A stretch of DNA of 64,000 bases, taken from assembly GCF_051020975.1 (NCBI RefSeq), contig NC_135038.1, positions 7,190,001-7,254,000 of the forward strand, in the 5' to 3' direction. The position numbers were made by a program, and so were the translations under genes. The DNA comes from Osmia lignaria lignaria. Taxonomy: Eukaryota > Arthropoda > Insecta > Hymenoptera > Megachilidae. Within the stretch, counting starts at the first letter, position 1; every line of letters begins with the position of its first letter. This document shows, piece by piece, positions 1 to 13,565 of the stretch. The notes under the pieces are model-generated. The model searched no databases, had not been told where the DNA came from, and saw only the letters and a list, made by a program, of their open reading frames with translations.

Positions 1-3000
1 CGCCCTGTTCTGTTTACCTGGCGTCAATCAGGAATTGAATTTAGGATATTTCAACGAAAGGATCGTACACTGGCTACTCGTACGCGTAAACATGATTTGC
101 ATAAAACGATTTCGTAGCGAACTTTCATCATTACAGGGTCAATTGGCTTGGGTTTTAATTAAAAGTTTCGACGAAGAGAACAAGCGATTCCGCGCGCTTG
201 CCGTTGATTATAATCGATCATCTTTGATCATTGCATTGAAATTCAAGCTGCTACTACTTTCTCTGACAAAAGTTTCTTATTTTTCGATTCTCTGTTTAAT
301 TTTTTCCTCTCTATATTGCGTGACTCGATGAGAAATAATTCTATCCCAGAAATTCAAAGAAGAATTAATTTTTTCCCCTTAGAAAAGAAACTGGAGTTAA
401 TTTGAAACTTTGATTTCTCATTTACCGTTCCCTTAATAATTTCATTGCTATTTAAATCATAGGAAATCCGAAAGGAATGAAAATTTTACTGAATAACGTA
501 ATAAAATGAAATTTCTCGTGACAAGTATTAACTCGGTAAATTCACATGAAATCTCTTTCGCTGTACTGGAAAAACGTTCGGTTTCGAAGAATGGAAGGTG
601 GAAAAAAATTATTGTCAATAGAGAGGCAATGCTCGAGGAAGAGAATACTAGAGGAAGGGGAGGAAAAAATGGGGAAAGAGGGAAAAGATTACAGTGTCCT
701 GGGGTGAAATGGAGAAAACGAGGACGATGCTTGACAGAGATCGTACGACGAGAGAAACGGATGCATGCAACGCGAGAGTAGTCGAGATTTATGGATTTCG
801 AAGCGAGTTCCTGAACCCGTCCGTACACCGAATAATACCCGACACTGTCCAATTGATCCGGACAGCCGCTGAATTCGTCCACGTAAATTCTCGTCGTGGT
901 AGTATTTTTTTTTTTTCACCTCTTCTCACCCTACGTCCTCCGTTTGCCACCAAAATGGACCTCGTTTCATGTGACAAGCCGGTGTAAACTACGGTGCGGT
1001 GGAACCGGTGACGTACAGGCAGACAGTTCCATTAATACTGTTCTACAGAGCTTGTTTGGAATTAATCACAAGACTCCAACCTGGATTGATTTTCTTGGCT
1101 TTCTTATCATTTGTGATGAATTTTTTGGGGGTGGGTTGTTTAGTTGGTTGATGAATTTTCTTTGTGCTTGGGTAATAGGTATGGTGATTGCTCTGGGAGT
1201 AATTAGAGGAAATTCTGACAATGAGTTGCATTAGTGTTATGTTAATTTCATGAGATGGGAAATTTAACTTAAACTTAATTTAATTTGATTTAATTTTAAC
1301 TTAACTTTGATTCAACTTAACTTCGATTTCACTTTGACTTAACTGTGGGTCACCTTTGACTTAAATTTGTCTTAGCTTTAATTTAACTTTAATTTCTGGG
1401 GGGTAATTATTTCTTACTTAGTGCCACCATTTTATTTAACTACCTTTTTACCAGTGGAAATATTTAGAATGTCATTAAAATAGTAAATTAAAATTTTTGT
1501 TGTTAATTTTGATTACAGTATGTCAGTATTAATTAAGTATTCCAGTGCTAAATGAATCTCCTCAGAATAATTAATTACATTCTCCATTAATTTGATGTAA
1601 TGACAGAACTTTTTTACAAAACTTGAAATTTAATAACTTTTAATGTTACTTGTTTCTAAATATACTATTAAGTTAATCGATGAAACGAGGCTCTAATTGC
1701 TTTTAATTAACGTCGAGGGGGGAAAAAGGAAAGAAAGGTTACGCGAATTTCTCAGCAACGTATCATCTTTCATTAGGCTCATCAATTTCATTTAGTTGGT
1801 TGCACGGTGCTCGTTAGTCTTTTATTTCCCCGCTCTTTTTTCCCCATAATTCTCATCGCTCGCAACGTGTTCTCATTTTCCCGGTGTATCGTCAGCAATT
1901 TCTCCTGTCCCGTTTCCTTTCTTTTATTTTTTTCCCCTTCGTTTTCTTCGTTGCTAGCAGCCTCACTCAGCTCACGTCCTTCATCGTGTACGATTTTTGC
2001 GCCGGTCCATAATCTGACATTTTCCTTCCCGAAAAATCATGCTGGAAAAATGAAGAGAAAAAACATATACCGACGTCCCTGGAATCCGCAACGTGATCCT
2101 CGGTGTCTCTCATGAAGTTGCTGGAGGTTTTAATTAAATTCTGTAGTCAGCAGTTAGAGATGTTTTAATTTGAATTTATTTGGATGTGTAAATTGTCAAA
2201 TTTATGGCAAATTAACTTTCGTTAAATTTGGAGTGTTTTCAGGAATTTTCATTTACTTTTTTTTAACATTATCATTTTTTATAACAGTGGAGTAATATTA
2301 TCCATCAAAAATTTTTGCAATTTTTACAATTTTCTTTTTGACATTATTTAAAATTTTTGCTTGTAATTTCAGCTTTAATCATAATTTTCTCTTCGCTCAG
2401 AAGTTCATTAAAATCCAATAATTAGCTATCACGTTAAGCTGATATCGAATAAAAAATTGATGTCCAAAACCATCATTTGCTGTAAAAATATTGGTGAACA
2501 AAAATTACAAATTTTGTTTCAAAAACCAATAGCTACATCAAAAAGACATAATTAATCTTCAATATTTTCTATCTACTCCTTCTCACAACTGACAGAATAC
2601 TCTGTTTCTATTTATTCTTCTTTTCAACTTAACCCGTTATACCTTGGTTTTCCTTTATCTCCCCGGGATTTTTCCGCAAGCTTCACGGAAAAGCTATGGG
2701 TCTATTCGAACTGAGATGGGTTTGAAGGGGAATTGTTTCGCGTCGGAACTTTCCCCACGACAAAACCAACGAACTTTGGTAAGGATCAGTTAATTAATGC
2801 TCTCTGCCACGACGAAAATTGGAACATCAACACGTTGAAAATCCCAGAGGAATCGATGAATCAACCTTTTACGACTCGAAGGAAATTTTTGTAATAAACA
2901 AAAATGAATTTTCCATTCATTTAACTTAATTGATTCCGGAATCAAGTGTTAATCAAAGTAACGATGTCTTAGAGAATATTAAATTTAAATCAACTGTGTT

Positions 3001-4918
3001 ATTATAATATTTTTCTATTATAATTATTATAATAATTTTACTAATAATTCTACTATAATTCATTGCTGTTTTAATATTTCTCTTTTTTAATGAAAAGAAA
3101 TAAGAACACTGTTTAATTACAAGTGAAATGAGCAAAAGGTATAATATTCTAGAGCTGATTTTCACGTGTGCCAGCAAAGCTGTAGAAAGAAACCCGAAAT
3201 GAAATAAGTCACCATTGTGTATCCCAGCTTTGCCTTAACAAAAATTTCATTTTCACACGTCGAATCTGGATTTACACCTATCTGAAAGAATAAATCTCTT
3301 TCCACGATTCGCTGGCCCGGGTTCAAAGATCGTATAAAATGATAGAGAGGGACAGTGTTAGAAATTGTGCTTGGAAAAGGTTTACGATGCAGTTGTGAAA
3401 CGTATCTATGCTAGAATTCAATAATTCTTTAGTCAATTTCGACCATTACCTTTCAATCAGTGTTAGTTCCAAGTTTAGCAATTCTTCTACACTTCATTTT
3501 TATTTTATATATATATTTTTTTTAATTATTTTATACGTATAAAAGTTGCCAGTGATTTTATAAATGTTTTTAATACATTAGTTGTTTAACTTGGCACATA
3601 ATGATATGGTTTATTAACACTTTTGTAAATTAATTTTTTCAGTAATTTTAATTTTTGATTTAATCTACTTCCACAGTTTGAAAAGTGAAAAATATTTTCC
3701 TATTTTAGAAATTTATTAAAATGAAAATTGAATATTATTAAAGATGTTCAATATTATATAAAACGAAATATTTAAAAAATATCTATACAAATTTCATGCA
3801 GCAGATTTACATCATATGCAACGAAGGGTTAATTGTTTGATTATCATACATATGTCCGACTAATCGTAGACTCGTTTCACTTAAATTTCTGCATTGTTAA
3901 CCGCAAGAGTTATAATCGTGGTGGTTTTAAAGATTTCGACAATGCGTATGTGTTACAATAAAAAACAATAATCATTCTACTCTGTAGTATCTTTTAAATG
4001 AGAAAAGGAAGCGGAAAAAAAATTGCGAACCGCTTTGAAAGCCGTGGTAAAACGTTTCTCCGTTAACGCCGCCGGCAACTTTGGTTCTTGTGTGTAGTTT
4101 TTTCTGCTCCCTTTCCGGCTTTCCTCAGGTTTTCCGCTTGAAAACCGTTTTGAAAATGGAGATACAAGCTTGACGAGGATTTCACGCGTTGAGATTTCGA
4201 AGTTTCCTCGAAAGTTTGCTAATTTTTTACATTTGTTTCACTCGTCTGTTCCTCGAAAACTCTTTAATTAAACTTCTTTCATTTCCTCTTTTTTGCCGAA
4301 ACTTCGGTAATTTTCAAAAGTACATAATTTTTTAAAAACAGCGACAAAATATTCATGTTACAACTTCTTCTGAATAATTTCTTGTTTGGCTTCTTACGGT
4401 TGCCGTTCCCTCGCTCGTTTCTTTTACCCTGCTGCAACAATGCTTGAAATTCAGGAAGTTTTGCGCGACAAATACAAAGCACGAAATGGAACATGAACAT
4501 GTAACATTCTCGAGTTACCAAACTCTTTATTTTATCGTTCAAGTTTCTTATTCTGTGTAACTTTTCAAGTCAACGACCAATTAATTATTCAGTAGTTTCA
4601 TATTTGATATTTGTGTATTCGAGTGAAACACTTTCTTAAGATAAATTTATTGCACCTTGGAACTTAGAGCTCATTTAATAGCAGTTATCTTCTTAACACC
4701 TTTCATTTGTGGGTTACCAATGATCTATAAGAGATAGGAGAAACTAATGAACCACTTTAAATATTTTGGAAATGTTTTTAAATTAATTTTTATAAAGGAA
4801 ATGGGATTAAATAATTATTTTATATTACTGTGATTTATAATAATAAATAATTTTTATGCAGAGTGTTATAATTTGCAATGTTTCAATTTTTATTTTAAAA
4901 GGAATTGTATTATTAACA
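1..4918. other. AT-rich non-coding stretch, no gene recognised
   Basis: No reading frame here shows a recognisable domain or convincing splice structure. Most of it is AT-rich with short homopolymer runs. The patches around 500-1,020, 1,700-2,110 and 4,010-4,200 are richer in C, G and CpG and produce short overlapping open frames on both strands, which I read as compositional accidents. It could be intergenic or part of a long intron; the sequence alone does not decide. Confidence 0.5.
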
Positions 4919-4945
4919 TAATTTTTTTTTTGTTGCAGGTAAGGA
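4919..4945 (+). promoter_or_regulatory. Candidate recursive splice (ratchet) site
   Basis: A run of ten T followed by GTTGCAG abuts GTAAGG directly. A strong 3' splice site (AG at 4,937-4,938) is thus fused to a strong 5' splice site (GT at 4,939-4,940) with no exon between. This AG|GT form is the hallmark of recursive splice sites in long insect introns. No coding exon is evident just downstream; the 61-codon frame beginning at 4,949 lacks any recognisable feature. A similar site lies at 31,425. The alternative is an ordinary acceptor whose exon happens to begin with GTAAGG. Confidence 0.35.
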
Positions 4946-7559
4946 AGCATGGAAATTGCTGTTCGACTAAATCCAGAAGAATTTCATGAACGTTGTCTAA
5001 TTTGCACGAGCAATTGGCGTCGAATAACGAGCTGCAGGGTATGTAATTATCGATTGTTAATTACCGATGGCCATTATCAGGTGCTAATTACTCGGCAAAT
5101 AAATGGAAAAGCAACATTACGTCAGGTGAATTGATCACAAAGAAATGTAACACAGTGTTGCATATCAAGTGGCATGTTTCAATGATTAATAAGCACCATT
5201 TTCGGATAATTAACACAATATGAAGGTAGAGTAATTAGCATATACTAGCAATAGATCGTAATGGGAATATTTTATCAACATAGTACAATGTGAAAAGTAT
5301 GAATTGGAGAAAACATTTTAATTCAATCATTGTTGGAAAATAATTATTATTTGAATAATTAGATTCTGAACAATTAAGATAAAATTAATAACACAAATAT
5401 TAACTGTATTAAAAATTAATTTCCTTAATTTAAATAATGTTCAAATTTTCAAAAACTTAAGATTTCTTTGCAAACCTAAAATTCCTAAAAAATTTAAATT
5501 GACAGAATTATTATATATCGATCATCGTCGATCGGTGTTGTTAATCTCGTTGTCAGCATCGAAGCCCTTAACTAATTGCTCTCTTAATTGCTGTTTGATT
5601 TATTTCTGTCCCGATTCACGTCTCGATACCGGATTTCCGTCGAAATTCTCGATCGAGTCAGCTTCTAGTCGTCGTTACCGATTAAACGCTGCTATCTCGC
5701 ATCGGATGACAAATGAAGGGTAGCAGTATAATCCGGATAACGAGGCTACAGAATGCTCGACTACCTTGTGACTTGATCGATGAAAATTTCGGCGATGGTG
5801 GTAATCATGGACAGCCATGTCGGAAGAAACATTAACACGCTCTGATTCACTATTGATTGCGTAACATCGTTTTCATACACACATAGAACAGACTGTGAGT
5901 AAAAATATCTACCGCAAAACGCTTTGTGTCGGGGACAGAAGACTCCCTTTAAAAAGAAAAATTCAATCATTCATTGTACAACGTGTGAAAATGTACACGT
6001 GTTGATAAAAGAACAGGAATGTGTATTGTTTTATGGTATTTTTTAATTTAGGTTTTGAAAAGGGTCCTTTGATTTTATGTAATAAAATTCTGGGGCTTTG
6101 TTGGTAAAATTAAAATCAGATGATGTGCAAAAGATGTGCAATAAAGTATTGATTATAATTAGACATTGAAATTTCTAATTAAAGAATTTTTATAAATGGG
6201 GAAAAATTTGGAAAATGAGGGTAGAAATTAATTTTTAAAGTTAGCAAAGATTCTACTAATTTTCAGCTTTAATTAATACTTCTAAATTATTTAACAGTTG
6301 GAAAAGAAAGTTTTATTTTTACTTGATCGAGAATATTGAAAAGGGAAGTGATTTTACAAATGGATAACCTTGCTCGATTTTCTGCAATTTTTCCAAAAAT
6401 TCGAATAAAATTGATTGCGAACTGCGGAGTAACGTTTACTTTCCTCTTTTTCATTCGTAACTTTTATTTGAACGAAATTTTTATTGCCTAACCGCTAGGA
6501 ATAAACAACGTATCGATTTGACAGAGGAAAGCTACTACTATCCATTGAGTGATTTATGTTTTGAAATAGATATTTACATTCACTTTCCCGTTCCTGAAAA
6601 AATAAAATACAAAGACCATTGTGCGATATGAATGGCAATCGATTCACAATCAGTGGTATACGATTCATTTTTATTTTGTTCACACCGTTCCCTTTTTTCA
6701 TTTTTCATAAAATTTGATCAATGATGCTCAAAGAATAAATGTTCAATATGAAATATTTTTCATCAAGTACCTTTGCAGAATTTTATTAATTTTCTTGATC
6801 ATGTATTCATATTTCAAATATTCTAAAATACATATTCATTTGTTTTATTTATGCAAATAGGAAATAATTAAATTCCAAGTTACTAAAAAAAAATTTTATC
6901 AGTTCTTATTTTTATAACATTTCATATTTTTCGTCGTATAATTTTGCAACGGTGCATTAGGGATTATCGACAGTAGATTGAATTTTAATTAATGCAGAGA
7001 TGACATTTGAGGCGTGCATCGGTTATGCAATAGAGAATGTACGATCTGTCGAAAGGTCACTGGATAGAAGAGCGTTTACTTGGTACAGAATTGCAAACAA
7101 GTTCTGATATGCAACAGATACCAAGTGTTAATTCATTTAAAAAAAAAAGAAAAAGAAAATGAAAATGGTAACTTGCAACATCAAATGCAATATTATTGAA
7201 ATAAAAGGAATGTAGGTAAATGACAATCACAAATTTTACAATTTTCCATTTATTAACAATTTAACGTTTAACAATTTGCAATGCAAAATAAAAATGAAAA
7301 CCACTATAATTGAATTGAATTTTTAAAAAATCTTTTACCAAGGAGCCATTATAGTGCCTTATAATATCTAAATGATTTATTTTAAAAAATTATTTAAATT
7401 AATATCAAAATCAAATGCAGAAATTTTCTATTACTTTCAACCCAACAGCTCTCGATATAAAATAAGAGTTTAAACCACTATAGTGTCTCCTCGCATGGAA
7501 AAGATTAATCTTGAAGGTAAGATGACATAATAAAGATGTAAGGGATTAAGGTGTGATCG
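4946..7559. other. AT-rich non-coding stretch
   Basis: No gene or repeat family is recognised. The patch at 5,510-5,800 is richer in CpG and TCGAT-type words, but the open frames in it have no domain signature. Confidence 0.45.
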
Positions 7560-7972
7560 TGATCGATGGCGTTAAAATTCGCTTAAGCCGTCGAATAAAA
7601 GTATACAGGAACAGACGTGAGTTATACGTGGTGAGGTGACTCGAGTTACCTGGTTGGCTCAGTTGAAATCAACAGGTAGCTCTTGCCAGGGGCGTACCTT
7701 CGGGAATAGTTCGCGGAGTGTTCAGAAATCGAGGTTGCTTCCTGCATACCGGAACGCATCGCGGATACGTTCACCTTCGGGTAGCATTATTGAATTTCCT
7801 ACCGTTTTTGGGGAGATCCGGCTTTGCACGCGATGTAGACGTCGATCGATCCCCAAGAGGACGTGGTGCATTTAGTGTTTCGTGGTGAAGACGTGAAATT
7901 TTCGGCTATCCTGAAACGGAAAGGGATTCTTTCCTTCACGCTTCCACAGGATGCTCTACGTTCGGAATAAAT
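7560..7972. other. CpG-retaining patch
   Basis: This patch stands out from its AT-rich flanks by base composition, with frequent CG dinucleotides. Short open frames exist on both strands (plus 7,636-7,875; minus 7,799-7,981) but contradict one another and show no domain. A minus-strand sequence CAG|GTAACT near 7,650 resembles a 5' splice site, so a non-coding exon is possible. It could equally be a conserved regulatory element. Confidence 0.25.
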
Positions 7973-8448
7973 AAAATTCATCCTCGATCAGTGTTAGATA
8001 TATTTTTCTTTTAAAAAATGAAATTTCTTTTCTTTTTAAAATACACAGTCATGTGGGTGATATTTATTATTTCTCGTTTCACAACCTCGTTTAATTAAAA
8101 ATAATCATTTTTACTCAACAAAAAAAGATCAGGAAAATCTTAGAATTTTTAATTATTATTTCAATTTATGATTTGTGAAAGAGGTGTCCGATTCGAAGTC
8201 GTAAAATAATGAAAATTCACCCTCGATCAGTGTTAGATATATTTTTCTTTCAAAAAAATGAAATTTCTTTTCTTTTTAAAATTCACAATAATTTATTAGA
8301 TATTTATTATTTCTAATTTCACAGCCTCGTTTTGCTAAAAATAGATTATTTTTACTCATTAAAAAAAGAAGGAAAATCTTAGAATTTTGAATCATTTTCA
8401 TTTGACTATCTGTGAAAGAAGTGTCCTATTCGAAATCGCGATATAATT
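7973..8448 (+). repeat. Tandem duplication, two copies of about 239 bp
   Basis: Copy 1 (about 7,973-8,211) and copy 2 (about 8,212-8,448) share, in order: AAAATTCA then CCTCGATCAGTGTTAG, a T-rich block, TTTATTATTTCT, CACAGCCTCG or CACAACCTCG, TTTTTACTCA, GGAAAATCTTAGAATTTT, and a closing GTGTCC with ATTCGAA. Substitutions and small indels are scattered along both copies, so the duplication is not recent. No open frame crosses it. Confidence 0.85.
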
Positions 8449-9683
8449 GCGGTCCAATAATGAACTGGCGTCTTTGAGACGTTCTCGCGGCGTAAATAAC
8501 CCTTTAACGACGTGCCGTTTCGCAACAACGAGGACACGTCGATCGTATCCAGAATAGAGACAATGGTTTTCCAATTTTCTTGGTCGGTTTTCCGGAGCTC
8601 GGTTTCATCGCACGCGCGCACCTATTTTCTGCGAGCGAATCGAAGGAACAGCATCTGGTCACAGCAGTTGCCTTTTATGGACACAGACTCGTCCAAAGAT
8701 AGAGAAAGAGTATTATGTAGAATTCACGATGCGCCTTCGAAAGACTCGATATTGATTCTTCTGATTGGCTCGCCATCGAATCGCTAACAATATGTTGCTT
8801 TTCAAACCGTCTCTTGTTAGGAAATTTCTCACATAATGGAGCAGATGGCACACAATAATTGGAAGGAATTATTCTAACTTTGTAATTCTAACAGTATGGT
8901 ACATTGAAAATTTTGTTGAGATTACAAAGTGTTAATTAAGTAAGGGTTCATGGTAAAAGTGGTACAGAGAAGGGAGTTGTAACTTTTCTCTTTTCAGGTG
9001 TTTCATCGCTTTAATTTCATAAAAACTTTAAAAATTGCTTTAGGGTCTTTGAGAATGAAAGGCAAAAGTTAATTCTTCTTTGACATGGTAATTAAAAATT
9101 AATTATTACGATACTTTATACTTGAAGTGAGTCTTTCGGAATTTCTTATTTTTATTTAATTTTATAAATGTCACACTTTGTGTTCATAGAGATTCATTAG
9201 CATAAAAATACTTTGATAATTTTAATACTTAATTTAACCCTTAAAAGATATTAATCTAAAGTTAAACAAAAGAGTTTCATATATATCACTGGAATCATTT
9301 TTAAAAGGAATAGTGTAAAATATAGAAAATTAAAATAATGTGAGATACAGAATTTAATTAAAATTGGAGCTCTCTCCAGGGTTCGCTGTTTTGGGTTCTC
9401 TCCATGGTCCGTCCACCTAAAAAATTATGAAAAATTAAAAAATAACACCAGGTTATTTCCAAATTATCAGTGCCATAAAATAAATTAAATATTCATTAAT
9501 TCTTTCGAAATAAAAATATAATAATTAATTAAATATTAAATGAAATATTCTACCATATATAAATGAAAAACGAAAATCATTAGTACTTTACAGTGTTTGA
9601 TACCAACTTTTATTCTCAACCATTTCCACGAAATTCCATTCGCGTTTTCTAAACGGTCATGTAAAACGTAGTTCTCTTCTACG
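8449..9683. other. Non-coding; CpG patch 8,450-8,800 then AT-rich
   Basis: The first 350 bases are CpG-richer. They carry a 91-codon plus frame (8,512-8,787) and an opposing 71-codon minus frame; neither is recognisable. The rest is AT-rich with nothing identified. Confidence 0.4.
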
Positions 9684-10016
9684 TTATCGTCGTTGTTCGA
9701 GTACGATTTCATCGGCGTCGAAAGTGTCCCGTTTAATCGACGAATCGAACGACGAGATTGAAGTGAGGCAAGCAAAACTAGAACCATTTAATGTTTCCCC
9801 GTAGCAAGGGAATAAATCCAAGTTAGAGATGCGCTTGTGTGTCAGTTGATTCGCGAACTGCAAACACGTAGCGTGATCCGCGTACTGGCGCGGCACCTCG
9901 TAAATCTGGATTCGACCCGTCGCGTCGCGACGCTTGGATCCATAGGATTTCTCCTGCGCGATTATCATGGTGAACGAATCGCGTCTGTCATTCTTTCCTT
10001 TCCTCCTTCCCGACAT
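9684..10016 (-). CDS. Hypothetical small protein, 110 aa, unrecognised
   Basis: An ATG-initiated frame of 110 codons runs from 10,016 to a TAA at 9,684, in a patch of moderate GC. The product would be basic at the N-terminus (many R and K in the first 40 residues) and richer in serine, aspartate and glutamate at the C-terminus. I see no signal peptide, membrane segment or known domain. Shorter overlapping frames exist on both strands, which weakens the case. No splice sites or polyadenylation signal were clearly linked to it. It may be a lone real exon, a small gene or chance; the length and non-repetitive composition are the only support. Confidence 0.2.
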   Translation of the reverse strand: MSGRRKGKNDRRDSFTMIIAQEKSYGSKRRDATGRIQIYEVPRQYADHATCLQFANQLTHKRISNLDLFPCYGETLNGSSFACLTSISSFDSSIKRDTFDADEIVLEQRR

Positions 10017-10589
10017 ATCGATGGCTTATTGCAACAATCTTCCGTGTATTTTGAATACTACGTGTTTCTACTTCTTCCTGTGTTTTCATAGGTAGATTTA
10101 GATTTTGGCAAGCTAAGAAAAACTTTCTCCAATAGTTAATTTTTATAAACTTTCTATTTTCTACCTTATAACAAAAGGGGCTCCAGCCCCGGGTTTCACT
10201 TTCCAAAGAACCCCGCTATAAGCCTTCTATTTATTATATAAAGAAATATTAAATTTCATTTAATTTCATTTGGAATAAATTTTAATTTTTGAATTAAATT
10301 TATCAACCAACCCTCGAAGAGGTTTGATAGTCTCAGGGCCCCAAAAATGTTAATTCGTTACTGATTGTTAGTATTATAATAATATTTTTCTTTCAGTTAT
10401 ATGGGAATCTAATTTGAGGCACTGTTAGCTCTATAAATTCATTTTAATAAAATTTTGAAGGAAAATTGTTTAAAATTGAGTTTCGTTGTAAGATGAATAG
10501 GGAATAAATTTTTCCAATGAATTTCACAGTGGATCGTTTGATTAATCGTCGAATTAACTTTCTTTCTCTGTGGTTGGAAAACAGAATTC
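10017..10589. other. Non-coding stretch
   Basis: AT-rich apart from GC-rich words at 10,165-10,215 (GGGGCTCCAGCCCCGGG) and 10,335-10,345 (CAGGGCCCC). These resemble debris of repeats with C/G-rich termini, but no paired termini or target-site duplication could be found. Confidence 0.3.
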
Positions 10590-10597
10590 AACCACAG

Positions 10598-10632
10598 TAT
10601 CCCCTGTTTGTCGTACGAGGCGACTAAAAGGG
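10598..10632 (+). repeat. Hairpin in a repeat-like block
   Basis: CCCCT-G-TTT-GTCG pairs with CGAC-T-AAA-AGGGG around the loop TACGAGG, with one unpaired base on each side. It is a compact GC-rich hairpin in AT-rich surroundings. From memory, hairpins with a GTCGTAnGAGGCGAC core occur in insect dispersed repeats, so this may be a fragment of one. I cannot confirm the family. Confidence 0.45.
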
Positions 10633-10689
10633 GTTGTTATGCATAGGGTTAAACACTTTCCAGCCCTACATCGAGAATGGGGTTGTTAC

Positions 10690-11469
10690 TGGTTTTCGTG
10701 ATTGGTATTCAATCTTGCTAAACTGAAGGTACTTTTTTTCATTCGTATCACTTGTAACTGATTTGTAAAATTTGTATAATTTAAAAAGCTGTTTTCTAAC
10801 ATTTTTCTAAGTGCTATTTTGGAATATGTTTCTGTCATCAAATCATATTATAATTTTTAAGAAAATTACTATTACTAATATTAAAAACTAAAAGCATATT
10901 ATTAAAGAATTAAAAAGAAATTCTAATTCTAAAATTTTTTAATTAAAAAAATTTAGTATGTTGATTGTTATGGGAGCCACTGGTGATTAACACCATAATT
11001 TTAATAGAACCTAATACCTAATTTAAAGAGAAAGAAATTAAATAAAATTCTAACATTGTTATTGAATTTTATGATAGCAAGTGAAATTTGAAAAAATTTC
11101 AGATGCATTTTTCAATGGCAGTGCTTGTAGCAAAAGGGTTAATGACTATAATACACCATCTTAAAACCCGTAATTCATCGTTCGTTTGTTTCTACCCTCT
11201 CTCGTGGCCATGATTGATCGCTTCGAAAGAAGATATAAAGGATCGAAGCTAGCTATAGCCTCGTTGAATTATCGTTGCACATGTCGGTGCATCTCGGTGC
11301 ATCTCGGTTAGTTTGCTTCGTTGCATAAGTTTTTACGGGAAGTCAACTGTGCGATCGAATTGATAAGTTGAAGCTGCCCGGATGTCGAACTTGTTCCAAG
11401 AGATGCAGTTCGAATTATAGTGAGTGACATTGCACACACACAATAAATCGACTTTGTTCGAATACCTGA
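10690..11469. other. AT-rich non-coding stretch
   Basis: Nothing is recognised apart from a CpG-richer patch at 11,160-11,420. That patch contains GGTGCATCTC words related to the adjacent minisatellite. Confidence 0.4.
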
Positions 11470-11550
11470 TGTATTTAATTCTTTCTTCTCGGTGCATTTA
11501 ATTCTTTCTTCTCGGTGCATTTAATTCTTTCACCTCGATGCATTCAATAT
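11470..11550 (+). repeat. 23-bp minisatellite, three full copies
   Basis: The unit TGCATTTAATTCTTTCTTCTCGG (given here in parts: TGCATTTAATTC then TTTCTTCTCGG) repeats at 11,470, 11,493 and 11,516 with one to three substitutions. A partial fourth copy starts at 11,539. The short reading frame across it is a by-product of the repeat. Confidence 0.85.
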
Positions 11551-13339
11551 CGCGTGATAATGAGATCATCGTTAATTATGGTTTTTATTGAACTTCGAAT
11601 TTGCTTTTCAATGGATTACAATACCTATTTTATAGAATCATAAAAAGTGTTTAATTATAAAATATTTAAAACTTAATTTTTAATTGTTATTGCAAATTTA
11701 TTCTTATTCCAATATTACAAATTCTCATTACGATATTAAATAATTTATTATTAGTTTATGAATTTTATTTTGTATACTACTAGCAGTTGAATTTCAAATA
11801 CTTTCACTGAGGAATTATAGACTGTTTGGAAATAAACATACATCAGTCACGCCTTAGCGCTCGAACAGGTCGGTCGTGTTTCGCTTATCAGATTTATTTT
11901 CATTTTCAAGGTATCTTCATAACAAGCTTCACTTGTTCGTATTTAATTAGTATTACGATGTGTTAGCTGATGCTGTCGATGAATATTAATCTTGATGAAT
12001 ATTTATTCAATGAATATTAACAATGTAACGTGTCTTTGAGTGACAGAGTTGATTAGAATTATGGTAGAGATGATAGGTAGTGCTGAGGACTAAAATGATG
12101 TAGTTAGTAGAAAACTTTATTGATTTAATTACTATTTTATTATGAATATAATAATTGGTATGGTAAATTTTCGTATCAAGTCTTATGTAGTCGAATTATT
12201 AGAAAAAGATTTGTAATAATTTTGATATTTTGTTAATAATGTGAAATAATTTATATTATATTATTAAATACCATTGTGTTTAATTCCTGTATTAAATAAC
12301 AATATGTAACAGTATTAATTCTACAGTACCTCTGGGGCATACATAATTACGTTGTAATGAACAGTAAACGGTCCTAAAACAAACACCGCTGTTTACACCT
12401 CTAATAGTGCTGCATTTATTATGAAAATCACTGTACGAATAATGTGTAGATTGAAACTATTCAATGAAATATAATAAATATTATTTATTTTGCGATTTTC
12501 TATATTAAATTCAATTCTTCATTAAACAGTGCTGATGTCTGTGAATTCATTATAATTTTAAAAGTTTCATATTATTAAATTTCTTTATAAAATGTTAATG
12601 ATCTGATAGAGAATCAGTATTCTGTAATTTGATATTTGTTTTTGTATAGAAAAGAGGTAATTAATACAAAGTAATTATAAATCATTCGAAAATGCAATTA
12701 GTAAGTAAATCACACTTACGAATTAATGATATTGCCAAAACTAAAGATGTAAAATCGCCATAATTTCATTAATGATTTTTAATTACATACCGTTCTTCGA
12801 AAATTTAATAAACGCCAACTAACCCGTTATCCAAATTATTCCGTGATAACTTTCACGTGTATCCGAGTAACTTTTCACGCGACGTTTTCCATGAACATCG
12901 CGAATTAATTAATAATTCCAGAATCCGTCGCGACGCATACCATGTTACTTTCACATAAGTCGCGGCTGTTTGTGACATTAATTAAATGCAAGAAAACGAA
13001 AGTGGATATAATCTTGTTTAGCTAGATTGCGAAAAATTACGTAATCCTCTCCAGACTTTAATTTACAAAATGAATGCAAATTTATTGAAAAATTTAACAT
13101 TTACATTTATCGGATAGTTTGAATTATCCTGTGTGCATCAGAATTAAAAATATATCGTAAACTGTATGAATTTTTTTTAATTTTTCATAAATTACATTTT
13201 AGAATATTTTTAGAATATTTGCAAATATTTTAGATTTAAAATAGTCGAACATCGTTGGCTTTAATTCGGCTGGTTACAAATTAGGTTGAAACTCTTTAGA
13301 GTGTTTAAAATTTAGTATTTATGTTTTATTCAATTTCTC
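11551..13339. other. AT-rich non-coding stretch
   Basis: Very AT-rich to 12,830. A CpG-retaining block at 12,835-12,985 (ACGTGT, CGCGACG, GTCGCGACG) follows. No coding signal was found. Confidence 0.45.
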
Positions 13340-13565
13340 TGGGTGCAGCGTGTTGTTTATCCGTGTCACGTTTGTCGCGAGAAATTCCCGCGAAAATTAG
13401 CCAGCAGGGATTCCGGCAGGGCGGAACATTCGTCTCGCGAGTATTTTCACGTTCCACCGCGACGACTCGTCACGGCTGTTAAGAGTACCCGCTACTCGGC
13501 ATCGCGAGTTAATTAATAATCTCGTTATTCGACGGGACGCGCGCGTACACCTTCTTTTACACGGT
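13340..13565. other. CpG-dense block, candidate regulatory element
   Basis: A sharp compositional island contains many CG dinucleotides (TCGCGAG, CCGCGAC, GACGCGCGCG). It is free of a long open frame and bounded by AT-rich DNA. Such islands in insect non-coding DNA are often conserved regulatory elements, but this is inference from composition only. Confidence 0.3.
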
